Below are positions 32,549 to 40,577 of a DNA stretch of 64,000 nt, piece after piece (position 1 is the stretch's first letter; each line of letters starts with the position of its first letter). Position numbers and translations under genes: made by a program. The notes beneath the pieces were generated by a model that searched no databases, was not told the origin of the DNA, and was given only the letters and a program-made list of their open reading frames with translations. This DNA is from Actinomadura parmotrematis (GTDB lineage Bacteria > Actinomycetota > Actinomycetes > Streptosporangiales > Streptosporangiaceae). Location: assembly GCF_019458805.1 (NCBI RefSeq), contig NZ_JAIBOA010000007.1, forward strand, positions 186,001 through 250,000. Reading direction: 5' to 3'.

Positions 32549-33337
32549 ATGGGCATCCTCGACGGCAAGCGCATCCTGGTCACCGGCGTCCTCACCGACG
32601 CCTCCATCGGCTTCCACGTCGCCCGCGTCATCCAGGAGCAGGGCGGCGAGGTCGTCCTCACCGCCTACCCGCGGCCGACGCTGACGGCGCGCACCGCCAA
32701 GCGGCTGCCGACCGGCCGCGACAACCCGCCGCCGGTCATCGAGCTGGACGTGATGAACGCCGACCAGCTCGCCGCGCTGGAGGGCAACCTGCGCGAGCAC
32801 GGCTTCGACCGGCTCGACGGCGTCGTGCACTCCATCGGCTTCGCGCCGCAGACCGCCCTCGGCGGCAACTTCCTCGACACGCCGTGGGAGGACGTCGCGA
32901 TCGCCGTGCACGCCTCGGCGTACTCGCTGAAGTCGCTGACGATGGCGTGCCTGCCGCTGCTGTCGGAGGGCGGCTCGGTCGTCGGCCTGGACTTCGACGC
33001 GACCAAGGCGTGGCCGGTCTACGACTGGATGGGCGTCGCCAAGGCGGGCCTGGAGTCCACCGCCCGCTACCTGGCCAAGTACCTCGGGCCGCGGAACATC
33101 CGGGTGAACCTGGTCGCGGCCGGGCCGCTCGGCACGATGGCCGCCAAGTCCATCCCCGGCTTCGAGAGCATGACCGAGCTGTGGCCGCAGGTCGCGCCGC
33201 TCGGCTGGGACGTCAAGGACGTGGAGCCGACCGCGCGCGCCATCGCGGCGCTGCTGTCGGACTGGTTCCCCGCCACCACCGGCGAGATCGTGCACGTGGA
33301 CGGCGGCATGCACGCCATCGGCGGCCCCGACAAGTAA
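32549..33337 (+). CDS. inhA: Enoyl-ACP reductase, InhA/FabI type
   Basis: A 262-residue NADH-dependent enzyme completing each fatty-acid elongation cycle, the target of isoniazid and triclosan in relatives. It has LVTGVLTDASIGFHVAR at the N terminus, HSIGFAP, the catalytic Tyr and Lys in YDWMGVAKAGLEST, and substrate loop GPLGTMAAKSIPGFE, all closer to mycobacterial InhA than to E. coli FabI. It is coupled to fabG (4-bp gap) and followed by a very strong hairpin. Confidence 0.95.
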   Translation: MGILDGKRILVTGVLTDASIGFHVARVIQEQGGEVVLTAYPRPTLTARTAKRLPTGRDNPPPVIELDVMNADQLAALEGNLREHGFDRLDGVVHSIGFAPQTALGGNFLDTPWEDVAIAVHASAYSLKSLTMACLPLLSEGGSVVGLDFDATKAWPVYDWMGVAKAGLESTARYLAKYLGPRNIRVNLVAAGPLGTMAAKSIPGFESMTELWPQVAPLGWDVKDVEPTARAIAALLSDWFPATTGEIVHVDGGMHAIGGPDK

Positions 33338-33355
33338 GCCCGGCGAGCAGGCCTG

Positions 33356-33400
33356 ACGCGCGAGGGCCCGCCCCCTTCCCGGGGGCGGGCCCTCGCGCGT
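33356..33400. terminator. 20-bp perfect hairpin behind inhA
   Basis: Arms 33356-33375 and 33381-33400 pair perfectly around a 5-base loop. It lies between convergent inhA and the surface-protein gene, so it is likely a bidirectional terminator. Confidence 0.8.
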
Positions 33401-33414
33401 TCAGCGGGCGGGCG

Positions 33415-34095
33415 TCAGCGGCGCCCGCGTCCCCGGGCCTGGGGACGGCCGAGCCGGCGGCCGAGGACGCTGAGGTTCAGCGCCGCGGCGGCGCCCGCCG
33501 CGGCCGAGGCCGCCGCGACCCACAGCGTCTGCCGGTTCTGCCGCTCGGTCGCCGAGACCGGCGACATCAGCCGGGTCTGCGGCGCGGCGGCCAGCAGCGC
33601 CGTCGTCTGCTGCGCCGACCCCGGACCGGCGGCGACCTGCGGCGCCGGCAGCACGCCCGGAAGCTGCGGCGCGGTCTGCGGGTTGGCGACGTAGGGCGAC
33701 AGGCCGCCGCTCACGCTCTGCGCGGTCGCGCCCGAGGACAGCGACGCGCCCGACGGCACCGACACGCGGGTGCCGCCCGACCCGCCCTTCGGAGCCGTCC
33801 TCTTGACCGGCTTCGGCTTGACGGTCTTCACCGGCTTGGCGGTCTTGGACGGGGCCGGCTTCGGCGTCGGGGTGGGCGTCGGCTTCGGCTTGACGCTGTC
33901 CTGCCAGTTGTTCCACTGGCACTTCCAGTTCTCGATCGTCGTCGCCGGGTCGGTGCCCTTGGCGCACGTCTTCGGTGCCGCCGCGCTCGCCGCGTACACC
34001 GGGGGCGCGCCGAGGAACACGAGGGCCAGCGTCCCCGCCGAGACGGCCGTCGCCGTCGTCCCGAACCGCCTGAAGCGTCGCCGCTGCTGGGGCAT
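33415..34095 (-). CDS. Secreted, C-terminally anchored Lys/Pro/Thr-rich surface protein
   Basis: 226 residues. The signal peptide is QQRRRFRRFGTTATAVSAGTLALVFLGAPPVYA (cleavage near residue 35). A short domain follows with two Cys (TCAKGTDPATTIENWKCQW), then a Lys-Pro-Thr linker of about 40 residues, a Ser/Gly/Pro-rich middle, and one C-terminal membrane helix (TLWVAAASAAAGAAAALNLSVL) followed by an Arg-rich tail. This is a cell-wall-spanning tether layout. No enzyme domain. ATG at plus-strand 34093-34095 has GAGGAG at ideal spacing. Function unknown. Confidence 0.78.
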   Translation of the reverse strand: MPQQRRRFRRFGTTATAVSAGTLALVFLGAPPVYAASAAAPKTCAKGTDPATTIENWKCQWNNWQDSVKPKPTPTPTPKPAPSKTAKPVKTVKPKPVKRTAPKGGSGGTRVSVPSGASLSSGATAQSVSGGLSPYVANPQTAPQLPGVLPAPQVAAGPGSAQQTTALLAAAPQTRLMSPVSATERQNRQTLWVAAASAAAGAAAALNLSVLGRRLGRPQARGRGRR

Positions 34096-34124
34096 CTCAC
34101 TCCTCGCCTGGGACTGCGCGTTCG

Positions 34125-34152
34125 TTGACAAAACGTCCAACGATCATATGTC
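34125..34152. promoter_or_regulatory. AT-rich promoter region ahead of the surface-protein gene
   Basis: The minus strand shows TATGAT (-10-like) just upstream of the gene's leader; the plus strand shows a consensus TTGACA at 34125-34130 with an ATATGT-like box 16-17 bp on. Only the minus-strand direction has a gene to serve (ATG at 34095). The rest of 34096-34304 holds no gene I can support. Confidence 0.35.
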
Positions 34153-34304
34153 GGAAATGTGCTCTGGCACACCCCGCACCGGCCTCGATCGTGCCGCACG
34201 GGTGCCGCCCGGTAAACAGTGGAACGCCGCTTTTCCCCGGGAACGCGGGGTTCCGTGCGCCCGTCCCGCCCGCCCCGTCCCGGCGCCCGCGCAGGTCGCG
34301 CGGG

Positions 34305-36113
34305 TCAGCCGAGGACGAGCCGGGCCAGCCGGGTGCGGCGCTGCGGCGCCGCCGTCTCGCGGACGGCGCGCGCGAGGGCGGGGCCGGCCGCCTGCACGAT
34401 CGACAGGTGGGTGCGGGCGAGCCCGAACGCGGTCGCCACGGCGGGCCGCGACAGCGGCGCGTCGGCGGGCACGACCACCACCAGCGCGTCGCGCGGCGTG
34501 CCGCGGGCGAGCCAGACCGGCAGCGCCCAGCCGTGCCGGAGCCGCGACGTCGCGGCCGGCGGCACGACCGCGTCGCCGCCGGCGAACCGCACGTGCAGGC
34601 CGGTGGCGTCGGCGCCGGTGACGGTGCCGCTCTCGCCGATCGCGGCCTGGGGGAGCGGCGCGGCCACCACGACGCGGTCGCCCTCGTCGAAGCCGCCGAA
34701 CCGGCCGGGGCCGGGGTTCAGGCGCTCCTTCAAGGCGGTGTTCAGCGCGCCCGCGCCGGCCTCGCCCGCCGCGGCCAGGCTGACGACCCGCACCTGCTCC
34801 GCCGGCACGCCGAGGACGCGCGGGATGGAGTCGGTGACGAGCTGCAGGGCGCGGTGGACGGCCTCGGCGAGCCCCGCCGCCGGGACGATGACGACCTCCT
34901 TGTTGGGGGCCTTCACCGCGGCGAGCTCGCCGCCCCGCACGGCGGCGATCAGCTCGGCGAGCGGCCCCTCGCCCTCGCGCGGGTCCAGCTCGACGACCGG
35001 GACGGTCTCGGAGGCCTCCAGGTCGGCGAGGACCGCGCCGGGCCCCGCCGAGGGCGGCGCGCCGGGCGCGGTGCCGAGCACCAGGTGGGTGCCGTCGGCG
35101 CACGCCTCCACCAGCACCGCGGCGAGCTCGACGTCCAGCCCGGAGGCGTCGGGCAGCAGCAGCAGGTCGGCCTCCAGCGGCGCCTGCTCGCCGCGCGCGA
35201 AGGCGACGCCGCCCGCGGGCGAGGTCTCCGGCAGCGGCTCCAGCAGCGCGTGCAGGCCCTTGACCTGCGCGGCGGCCGGCGCGCCGCCCGCCGGGTGGGC
35301 GCCCTCGGCGCCGAACTCGGCGGCGGCCTCGTCGGTCGGGGCGGCGACGGCGACGCGCAGCCCGGCGCCGGCGGCCCGCCCGGCGATCAGGGCGACGGTC
35401 GCGGCGACGTCGCCGGGCGCGCCGCGCAGCAGCGTGACGCCGGTGCGGAGCGCGGCGGTGAGCGCGAGCGAGCGGTCCTCGGGCAGGCCGTCGCGCAGCT
35501 CGCGGACCGCGGCGTCGTCGCGGAGCGGCGCGGCGGTCAGGGTGAGCCGCTGGAAGCCCTCGGCGGCGGTCTCCTCGGCCATCGCCCAGCGGGCGAGGCC
35601 GAGCGACTCCGCGGGTTCGGGCGGGTCGGCGTCCTCGTCGAAGGAGTCCTCGTCGAACTCCGGCTCCTCCAGCAGGAGCAGCACCTCGCCCTCGTCCAGG
35701 GCGCCCTCGACGGCCTTGCGCGGGTCGGGGGTGCGGGTCCGCCGCTCCAGCGCCTCCAGCACGTCGCCGAGCGGGGTGACGGTGTGGCCCTGCCGGGCGG
35801 CGGCGCTCAGCAGGTGCTCGGCCAGGGCGCGGCCGCGCCGCGGGTCGGCGGGGGAGGCGGCGTCGCCGAGCAGGCCGCGCGCGAAGTGGTCGGCCTGGTC
35901 GGCCGCCACGCCCGGGACGCGCAGCAGCTTCCACGGGTCGTCGCGGAGCCGGGCGGCGGCGCCGGGGCCGAGCCGGGCCAGCGTCCGGCCGGTCAGCGCG
36001 GCGGGGACGCCGGCCCGCTCGAACAGCGCGGCGAGCTCGCCCGCGGGGTCGGGGGCGGCGCCGCCGGCGGCGTCGGGGGCGGCGTCAGGGGCGGAGGCGG
36101 ATGAATCGGTCAC
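34305..36113 (-). CDS. RecD-like protein with degenerate ATPase motifs
   Basis: 602 residues following the RecD2 plan: N-terminal helix-hairpin-helix segments (FERAGVPAALTGRTLARLGP; LRVPGVAADQADHFARGLL), two helicase-like domains and a C-terminal UvrD-C/SH3-like part (GDRVVVAAPLPQAAIGESGTVTG ... LARTHLSIVQ). Where RecD2 has the Walker A loop GGPGTGKTTT, this reads LLRGAPGDVAATVALIAG without the GKT. Where Walker B DEASM is expected it reads LLLPDASGLDVELAA. ATP hydrolysis is therefore unlikely. Two acidic patches (EEPEFDEDSFDEDADPPEPAES) are also unlike RecD. GTG at plus-strand 36111-36113 has GGGAAG ahead. Probably a structural DNA-binding relative. Confidence 0.75.
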   Translation of the reverse strand: MTDSSASAPDAAPDAAGGAAPDPAGELAALFERAGVPAALTGRTLARLGPGAAARLRDDPWKLLRVPGVAADQADHFARGLLGDAASPADPRRGRALAEHLLSAAARQGHTVTPLGDVLEALERRTRTPDPRKAVEGALDEGEVLLLLEEPEFDEDSFDEDADPPEPAESLGLARWAMAEETAAEGFQRLTLTAAPLRDDAAVRELRDGLPEDRSLALTAALRTGVTLLRGAPGDVAATVALIAGRAAGAGLRVAVAAPTDEAAAEFGAEGAHPAGGAPAAAQVKGLHALLEPLPETSPAGGVAFARGEQAPLEADLLLLPDASGLDVELAAVLVEACADGTHLVLGTAPGAPPSAGPGAVLADLEASETVPVVELDPREGEGPLAELIAAVRGGELAAVKAPNKEVVIVPAAGLAEAVHRALQLVTDSIPRVLGVPAEQVRVVSLAAAGEAGAGALNTALKERLNPGPGRFGGFDEGDRVVVAAPLPQAAIGESGTVTGADATGLHVRFAGGDAVVPPAATSRLRHGWALPVWLARGTPRDALVVVVPADAPLSRPAVATAFGLARTHLSIVQAAGPALARAVRETAAPQRRTRLARLVLG

Positions 36114-36182
36114 GGACTTCCCGTCGCGGTGGTCACTTGGAGGGTGCGGACCGTCCGAGGGTGCCACGGACGGCCGGGCCGG

Positions 36183-37136
36183 TCACGGATGGGCGGGCGC
36201 CATGTCGGAGACGTCGTCGAGGGCGGCCCTGATCTCGTGCGGCAGCGTCAGCGCCTCGCTGCCGAGCGCCTGCGCGAGCTGCGCGGCGGTGCGGGCGCCG
36301 ACGACGGGCGCGGCGACGCCCGGCCGGTCGCGGATCCAGGCGAGCGCGACGCTGAGCGGCGACACGCCGAGGCCCTCGGCGGCGGTCACCACCGACTCCA
36401 CGATCCGCGCGCACTCCTCGTCCAGGTAGGGCTGGACGAACTCGGCGAACGCGGTGGAGGCGGCCCGCGACCCCGCCGGGATGCCGGTGCGGTACTTGCC
36501 GGTGAGCACGCCCCGGCCGAGCGGCGACCAGGGCAGCAGCCCGGCGCCGGCGTCGACCGCCGCGGGCACCACCTCGCGCTCGACGTCCCGGCTGAGCAGC
36601 GAGTACTCGGCCTGCACCGACACGACGGGCGCGCGGCCCGGCCAGGCGCGCTGCCAGGCGGCGGCCTTGGCGACCTGCCAGCCGGTGTAGTTGGACACCC
36701 CGACGTAGCGGGTGCGGCCCGAGGCGACCGCCTCGTCCAGCGCCGACAGGGTCTCCTCCAGCGGCGTCGCCGGGTCGTGCACGTGCAGCTGCCAGAGGTC
36801 GACGTGCTCGACGCCGAGCCGGTCCAGGGAGGCGTCCAGGGCGGCGATGAGGTGGCGCCGCGACCCGTCGTAGCGGCCGTCGGGGCGGATCCCGGACTTG
36901 GTCGCGAGGACCAGGTCCTCGCGGCCGACGAGCTCGCGCATGAGGTGCCCGAGGATGCGCTCGCTGTCGCCGTCGCAGTAGACGTCGGCGGTGTCCACCA
37001 GCGTGCCGCCGGCGTCCACGAACGCGCTGAGCTGGGCGGCCGCCTCGTCGGGGACGGTGTCCTGCCCCCAGGTCATGGTGCCGAGGGCGAGCCGGGACAC
37101 CAGCAGGCCGCTCCGCCCGACGTGACGCTCTTCCAT
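36183..37136 (-). CDS. Aldo/keto reductase
   Basis: A 317-residue NADPH-dependent TIM-barrel oxidoreductase. The catalytic tetrad is in TLVDTADVYCDGDSE (Asp, Tyr), ATKSG (Lys) and LWQLHVHD (His), with the NADP tail motif PVVGARTAAQLAQALGS. It resembles YajO/Tas-type members of unknown substrate. ATG at plus-strand 37134-37136; the ribosome site is weak. It is upstream of the RecD-like gene in the same direction (69-bp gap) and divergent from uppP. Confidence 0.92.
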   Translation of the reverse strand: MEERHVGRSGLLVSRLALGTMTWGQDTVPDEAAAQLSAFVDAGGTLVDTADVYCDGDSERILGHLMRELVGREDLVLATKSGIRPDGRYDGSRRHLIAALDASLDRLGVEHVDLWQLHVHDPATPLEETLSALDEAVASGRTRYVGVSNYTGWQVAKAAAWQRAWPGRAPVVSVQAEYSLLSRDVEREVVPAAVDAGAGLLPWSPLGRGVLTGKYRTGIPAGSRAASTAFAEFVQPYLDEECARIVESVVTAAEGLGVSPLSVALAWIRDRPGVAAPVVGARTAAQLAQALGSEALTLPHEIRAALDDVSDMAPAHP

Positions 37137-37255
37137 GGTCGGCCAATCTATCGCCCGGGGCGAGCGGTCCACCCGTCCCGGGCGGGGCCGCGGCACCCGC
37201 CCGGACCGCTACGCTCGGAACCGGATTGCGCCAGTGTTGAGGGGAACCACCACCT

Positions 37256-38077
37256 GTGAACGTCGTGGAAGCGACCGTGCTCGGCATCGTGCAGGGGCTC
37301 ACCGAGTTCCTGCCGATCTCCAGCTCAGGGCACCTGCTCATCGTGCCGAAGCTGCTCGGCTGGGGCGACCCCGGCGCGGCGTTCACCGCCGTCATCCAGC
37401 TCGGCACCATGGCCGCGGTGATCATCTACTTCTGGCGCGACCTGGTCAATATCGTCGCGACCTGGACCAAGAGCCTGTTCCGGCCCGAGCTGCGCTCGCA
37501 CGCCGACGCCCGGATGGGCTGGTACATCGGGCTCGGCACCATCCCGATCTCGGTGGTCGGCCTGGCGCTGAAGGACTTCATCGAGGGCCCCTCGCGCAAC
37601 CTGTGGCTGAACGCCTCCTCGCTCATCGTCATGGGTCTGGTGCTCATGGTCGCCGAGTGGGCGGGGCGGCAGAAGCGCGAGGTCGCCGACCTCAACCTGC
37701 GCGACGGCCTCATCATCGGCGGGTTCCAGTGCCTGTCGCTCATCCCCGGCTCGTCGCGGTCGGGCTCGACCATGACCGGCGCGCTGTTCCTCGGCTACAC
37801 CCGCGAGGCCGCCGCCCGCTACTCGTTCCTGCTGTCGGTGCCCGCGGTCGTCCTGTCGGGCGGCTTCGAGATGCGGCACGCCTTCGAGGGCGGCCTCGCC
37901 TGGGGCCCGACGATCGTGGCGACGGTCGTGTCGTTCGTCGTCGGCTATGCCTGCATCGCCTGGCTGCTGAAGTACCTCACCAAGCACTCCATGCTGATCT
38001 TCGTGTACTACCGGGTCGCGCTCGGCGGCGTCCTGCTCGGCCTGCTGGCGGCCGGCGCGGTGAGCGCCTCCGGCTGA
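37256..38077 (+). CDS. uppP: Undecaprenyl-diphosphatase UppP (BacA)
   Basis: A 273-residue membrane phosphatase releasing undecaprenyl phosphate for reuse in peptidoglycan synthesis; it confers bacitracin tolerance. Catalytic motifs are GLTEFLPISSSGHL (residues ~14-27) and PGSSRSGSTM (near 164), with about eight membrane spans. GTG 37256 is the family start (NVVEATVLGIVQGLTEF); GAGGGG lies about 12 bases upstream. Followed by a near-perfect inverted repeat at 38120-38154. Confidence 0.95.
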   Translation: MNVVEATVLGIVQGLTEFLPISSSGHLLIVPKLLGWGDPGAAFTAVIQLGTMAAVIIYFWRDLVNIVATWTKSLFRPELRSHADARMGWYIGLGTIPISVVGLALKDFIEGPSRNLWLNASSLIVMGLVLMVAEWAGRQKREVADLNLRDGLIIGGFQCLSLIPGSSRSGSTMTGALFLGYTREAAARYSFLLSVPAVVLSGGFEMRHAFEGGLAWGPTIVATVVSFVVGYACIAWLLKYLTKHSMLIFVYYRVALGGVLLGLLAAGAVSASG

Positions 38078-38119
38078 GCCGCGCCCCCGCACCGGCCCGG
38101 CACCGAACGGACGCCCGGC

Positions 38120-38154
38120 GATCGTCGGAATGACATATATCGTTCCCGACGATC
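38120..38154. repeat. Inverted repeat between uppP and the membrane protein gene
   Basis: GATCGTCGGAA (38120-38130) pairs with TTCCCGACGATC (38143-38154, one bulged C) around an AT-rich 12-base centre containing ATATAT. It could end uppP transcription or bind a regulator of the next gene, whose -10-like box begins 7 bases later. Confidence 0.5.
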
Positions 38155-38160
38155 TCCGGT

Positions 38161-38166
38161 TAGAGT
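38161..38166 (+). promoter_or_regulatory. -10 box for a probable leaderless transcript
   Basis: TAGAGT stands 8 bases ahead of ATG 38175, which has no ribosome site. The transcript would begin at or next to the start codon. Confidence 0.4.
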
Positions 38167-38174
38167 TCGCCACC

Positions 38175-38798
38175 ATGGCGCCTCCGCAGTTCTCGATGTA
38201 CTCGCCGAACGTGCCCGAAGGGGACGACGACGCGACCGAGCCGGTCCCGGGGATGGGGCCGGCCGACGACCCGGGGTTCGGCGCGTCGATGCGGGCGCGG
38301 ACCCATCTCGGGATCCTGCGGCGCCTGATGCTGGTGCTGGTGGCGGCGCCGGTGCTGATCCTGGCGCTCGTGCCGCTCATCGTGCAGGACGGCCGGGGCC
38401 GCTTCGGCGACGCGCCGTTCTGGCTCTACCTGCCGCTCCCGCTGGCGGCCGTCGTCGTCGCCGTCGTCGCGCCCCGCGTGCCGCGGCCGCTCCCGCCGGG
38501 CCTGCCGCCCGCGCAGGCGGCGCGGACGGCGCTCATGGCGTTCCGGCAGGCGATGCTGCTGCGCTTCGCGCTCGCCGAGGGCGTCATCCTGCTCGGCCTG
38601 CCGCTCGCCGTCGGGTGGCGCGCCGAGCTGGTGTTCGTCGTGGCGTTCGCCTGCGGCTGGCCGCTGCTGCTCTGGCTGATCGTGCCGACGCGGGCCAACA
38701 TCGAGCGGTCGCGGCGCCTGCTGGAGGCGGACGGCGCCGAGTCGTTCCTCTGGTCGGAGCTGCTGCGCCCCGTCCCGCCGCCCTCCACCGACGCCTGA
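38175..38798 (+). CDS. Uncharacterised membrane protein
   Basis: 207 residues, not recognised. A Pro/Asp/Glu-rich N-terminal ~40 residues is followed by four predicted spans: LMLVLVAAPVLILALVPLIV, FWLYLPLPLAAVVVAVVA, a pair around ILLGLPLAVGWRAELVFVVAF, and PLLLWLIVP. A short cytoplasmic tail (RANIERSRRLLEADGAES) ends it. ATG 38175 is chosen because the frame upstream crosses an inverted repeat and a -10-like box. It is convergent with corA (19-bp gap). Confidence 0.7.
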   Translation: MAPPQFSMYSPNVPEGDDDATEPVPGMGPADDPGFGASMRARTHLGILRRLMLVLVAAPVLILALVPLIVQDGRGRFGDAPFWLYLPLPLAAVVVAVVAPRVPRPLPPGLPPAQAARTALMAFRQAMLLRFALAEGVILLGLPLAVGWRAELVFVVAFACGWPLLLWLIVPTRANIERSRRLLEADGAESFLWSELLRPVPPPSTDA

Positions 38799-38817
38799 CC
38801 CGCCGGAGCGGCGCCGT

Positions 38818-39789
38818 CTAGAGCCAGTGGTTCTTGCGCAGCTTGCCGAACACCACCGCGCACGACACCGCCATCACCGCGATGACCAGCAGGTACCCGT
38901 ACCGCCAGTGCAGCTCGGGCATGTGCTCGAAGTTCATGCCGTAGATCCCGGCGATCGCGGTCGGCACCGCGATGATCGCCGCCCACGCCGAAATTTTTCG
39001 CATGTCCTCGTTCTGCTGCTTGCCCTGCAGCGCCAGGTGGGCCTGCAGGACGCTGTTCAGCAGCTCGTTGTGGGCGTCGACCTGCCCGTCCACGCGCAGC
39101 AGGTGGTCCTGGACGTCGCGGAAGTACTCGCGGGTGCCCTCGCACTCGGGGACGCGGCCGCGCACGATGTCCTGCATGACCGGGACGAGCGGGTCCTCGG
39201 CGCCGCGGAACTCCAGCACCTCGCGCTTCAGCGAGTAGATCCGCTCGGTGACGTCGGGCCCGTCGGGGTCGAACACGGCCCGCTCCAGCTCGATGATGTC
39301 GACCTCGACCTCGTGCGCGACCAGGCCGTAGCGGTCCACGACCTCGTCGCACACCGCGTACAGCACCGCCGCCGGGCCGTGCTCCAGCATGCCGGTGTCG
39401 CGCTCCAGCCGGGCGCGGACCGGGCCGAGCGGGTTGCCGGCGCCGTGCCGCACCGTCACCACGAAGTCGCGGGCGACGAACAGCATGATCTCGCCGACCT
39501 CGATGTCGGAGGTCGCGTCGACGTAGGCGAGCGTCTTCAGCACCACGAACAGGGTGTCGCCGTAGCGCTCCATCTTCGGGCGCTGGTGCGCCGACACCGC
39601 GTCCTCGGCGGCCAGCGGGTGCAGGTCGAGCTCGTCGCGGATGTGCGCGAACTCCTCCTCGCTCGGCTCGTGCAGGCCGATCCACACGAAGCAGTCGCCC
39701 TTGGCGCGGGCCAGGTCGAAGGCGTCGCTGATGTCGCCGTCGATGCCGTGCCGGCGGCCCTGCTGGTAAATGGCCTTGTCCACGATCAC
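38818..39789 (-). CDS. corA: CorA-type magnesium/cobalt channel
   Basis: A 323-residue CorA. The large N-terminal cytoplasmic domain (FVWIGLHEPSEEEFAHI; a long coiled stem with VDGQVDAHNELLNSVLQAHLALQ) precedes two C-terminal spans, the first ending in the selectivity motif YGMNF. The family lets Mg2+ in down its gradient. GTG at plus-strand 39787-39789 (or 39781-39783) is the start, with a weak ribosome site. It is divergent from the histidine phosphatase gene with only 76 bp between. Confidence 0.93.
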   Translation of the reverse strand: MIVDKAIYQQGRRHGIDGDISDAFDLARAKGDCFVWIGLHEPSEEEFAHIRDELDLHPLAAEDAVSAHQRPKMERYGDTLFVVLKTLAYVDATSDIEVGEIMLFVARDFVVTVRHGAGNPLGPVRARLERDTGMLEHGPAAVLYAVCDEVVDRYGLVAHEVEVDIIELERAVFDPDGPDVTERIYSLKREVLEFRGAEDPLVPVMQDIVRGRVPECEGTREYFRDVQDHLLRVDGQVDAHNELLNSVLQAHLALQGKQQNEDMRKISAWAAIIAVPTAIAGIYGMNFEHMPELHWRYGYLLVIAVMAVSCAVVFGKLRKNHWL

Positions 39790-39852
39790 CCCGGCATTGT
39801 CCCGCACTCGGCCCGCGAACGGTAAAGGATCACCGGGCGGGGGCCGGTCTCG

Positions 39853-39858
39853 TAGAGT
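39853..39858 (+). promoter_or_regulatory. -10 box for a probable leaderless transcript
   Basis: TAGAGT is exactly 7 bases before the GTG start at 39866 and no ribosome site is present. Transcription would begin at the start codon. Confidence 0.5.
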
Positions 39859-39865
39859 GCGTCCC

Positions 39866-40567
39866 GTGACGACACTGCTCCTGGTCCGGCACGGCCTGAC
39901 CGAGATGACCGGACCGCGGCTCGCCGGCTGGACGCCCGGCCTCGGCCTGGACGAGCGGGGCCGGGCGCAGGCCCGCGCGGTCGCCGCCCGCCTCGCGCCG
40001 CTGCCGCTGGCCGCCGTGGTGTCCAGCCCGCTGGACCGCTGCCTGCAGACCGCCGAGGCGATCGCCGCCGCGCACGAGCCGCCGGTCGACAAGATCGAGG
40101 TGGACGACCGGTTCGGCGAGGTCCGCTACGGCGACTGGACGGGCCGCGAGCTCGCCGAGCTCGCCGAGGAGCCGCTCTGGAAGGTCGTGCAGGCCCACCC
40201 GAGCGCCGCGGTGTTCCCCGGCGAGGCCGGCGAGGGACTCGCCGCCGCCCAGCACCGCGCGGTCGCCGCCGTCCGCGACTGGAACGCCCGGATCGCCGCC
40301 GAGCACGGCCCGGACGCCGCCTACCTGGCGTGCAGCCACGGCGACATCATCAAGGCGATCGTCGCCGACGCGCTCGGCCTGCACCTGGACCAGTTCCAGC
40401 GCGTGCACGCCGACCCCGCCTCGCTCACCGCGATCCGCTACACCGAGCTGCGGCCGTTCGTGCTCCGGGTGAACGACACCGGCGGCGGCGTCGAGGGGCT
40501 GCTGCCCCCGCCCGACACGGCGCGGCCCGGCGGAGACGGTGACGCGCCGGTCGGCGGCGGCGCGTAG
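39866..40567 (+). CDS. Histidine phosphatase family protein (MSMEG_4193 type)
   Basis: A 233-residue phosphoglycerate-mutase-like phosphatase. The phospho-accepting His is in LLLVRHGLTEMTGP (RHG), with Arg in SSPLDRCLQTAEAI, Glu in EVRYGDWTGREL and the second His in LACSHGDIIKAI. The Gly/Pro-rich C-terminal tail is family-typical. It usually stands next to DUF3090 in actinobacteria, as here (10-bp gap). The natural substrate is not established. Confidence 0.9.
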   Translation: MTTLLLVRHGLTEMTGPRLAGWTPGLGLDERGRAQARAVAARLAPLPLAAVVSSPLDRCLQTAEAIAAAHEPPVDKIEVDDRFGEVRYGDWTGRELAELAEEPLWKVVQAHPSAAVFPGEAGEGLAAAQHRAVAAVRDWNARIAAEHGPDAAYLACSHGDIIKAIVADALGLHLDQFQRVHADPASLTAIRYTELRPFVLRVNDTGGGVEGLLPPPDTARPGGDGDAPVGGGA

Positions 40568-40570
40568 GGT
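40565..40570 (+). promoter_or_regulatory. -10 box for a probable leaderless transcript
   Basis: TAGGGT ends 7 bases before ATG 40578, overlapping the stop of the previous gene. DUF3090 may thus have its own promoter inside the operon. Confidence 0.4.
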
Positions 40571-40577
40571 CTGTGCC

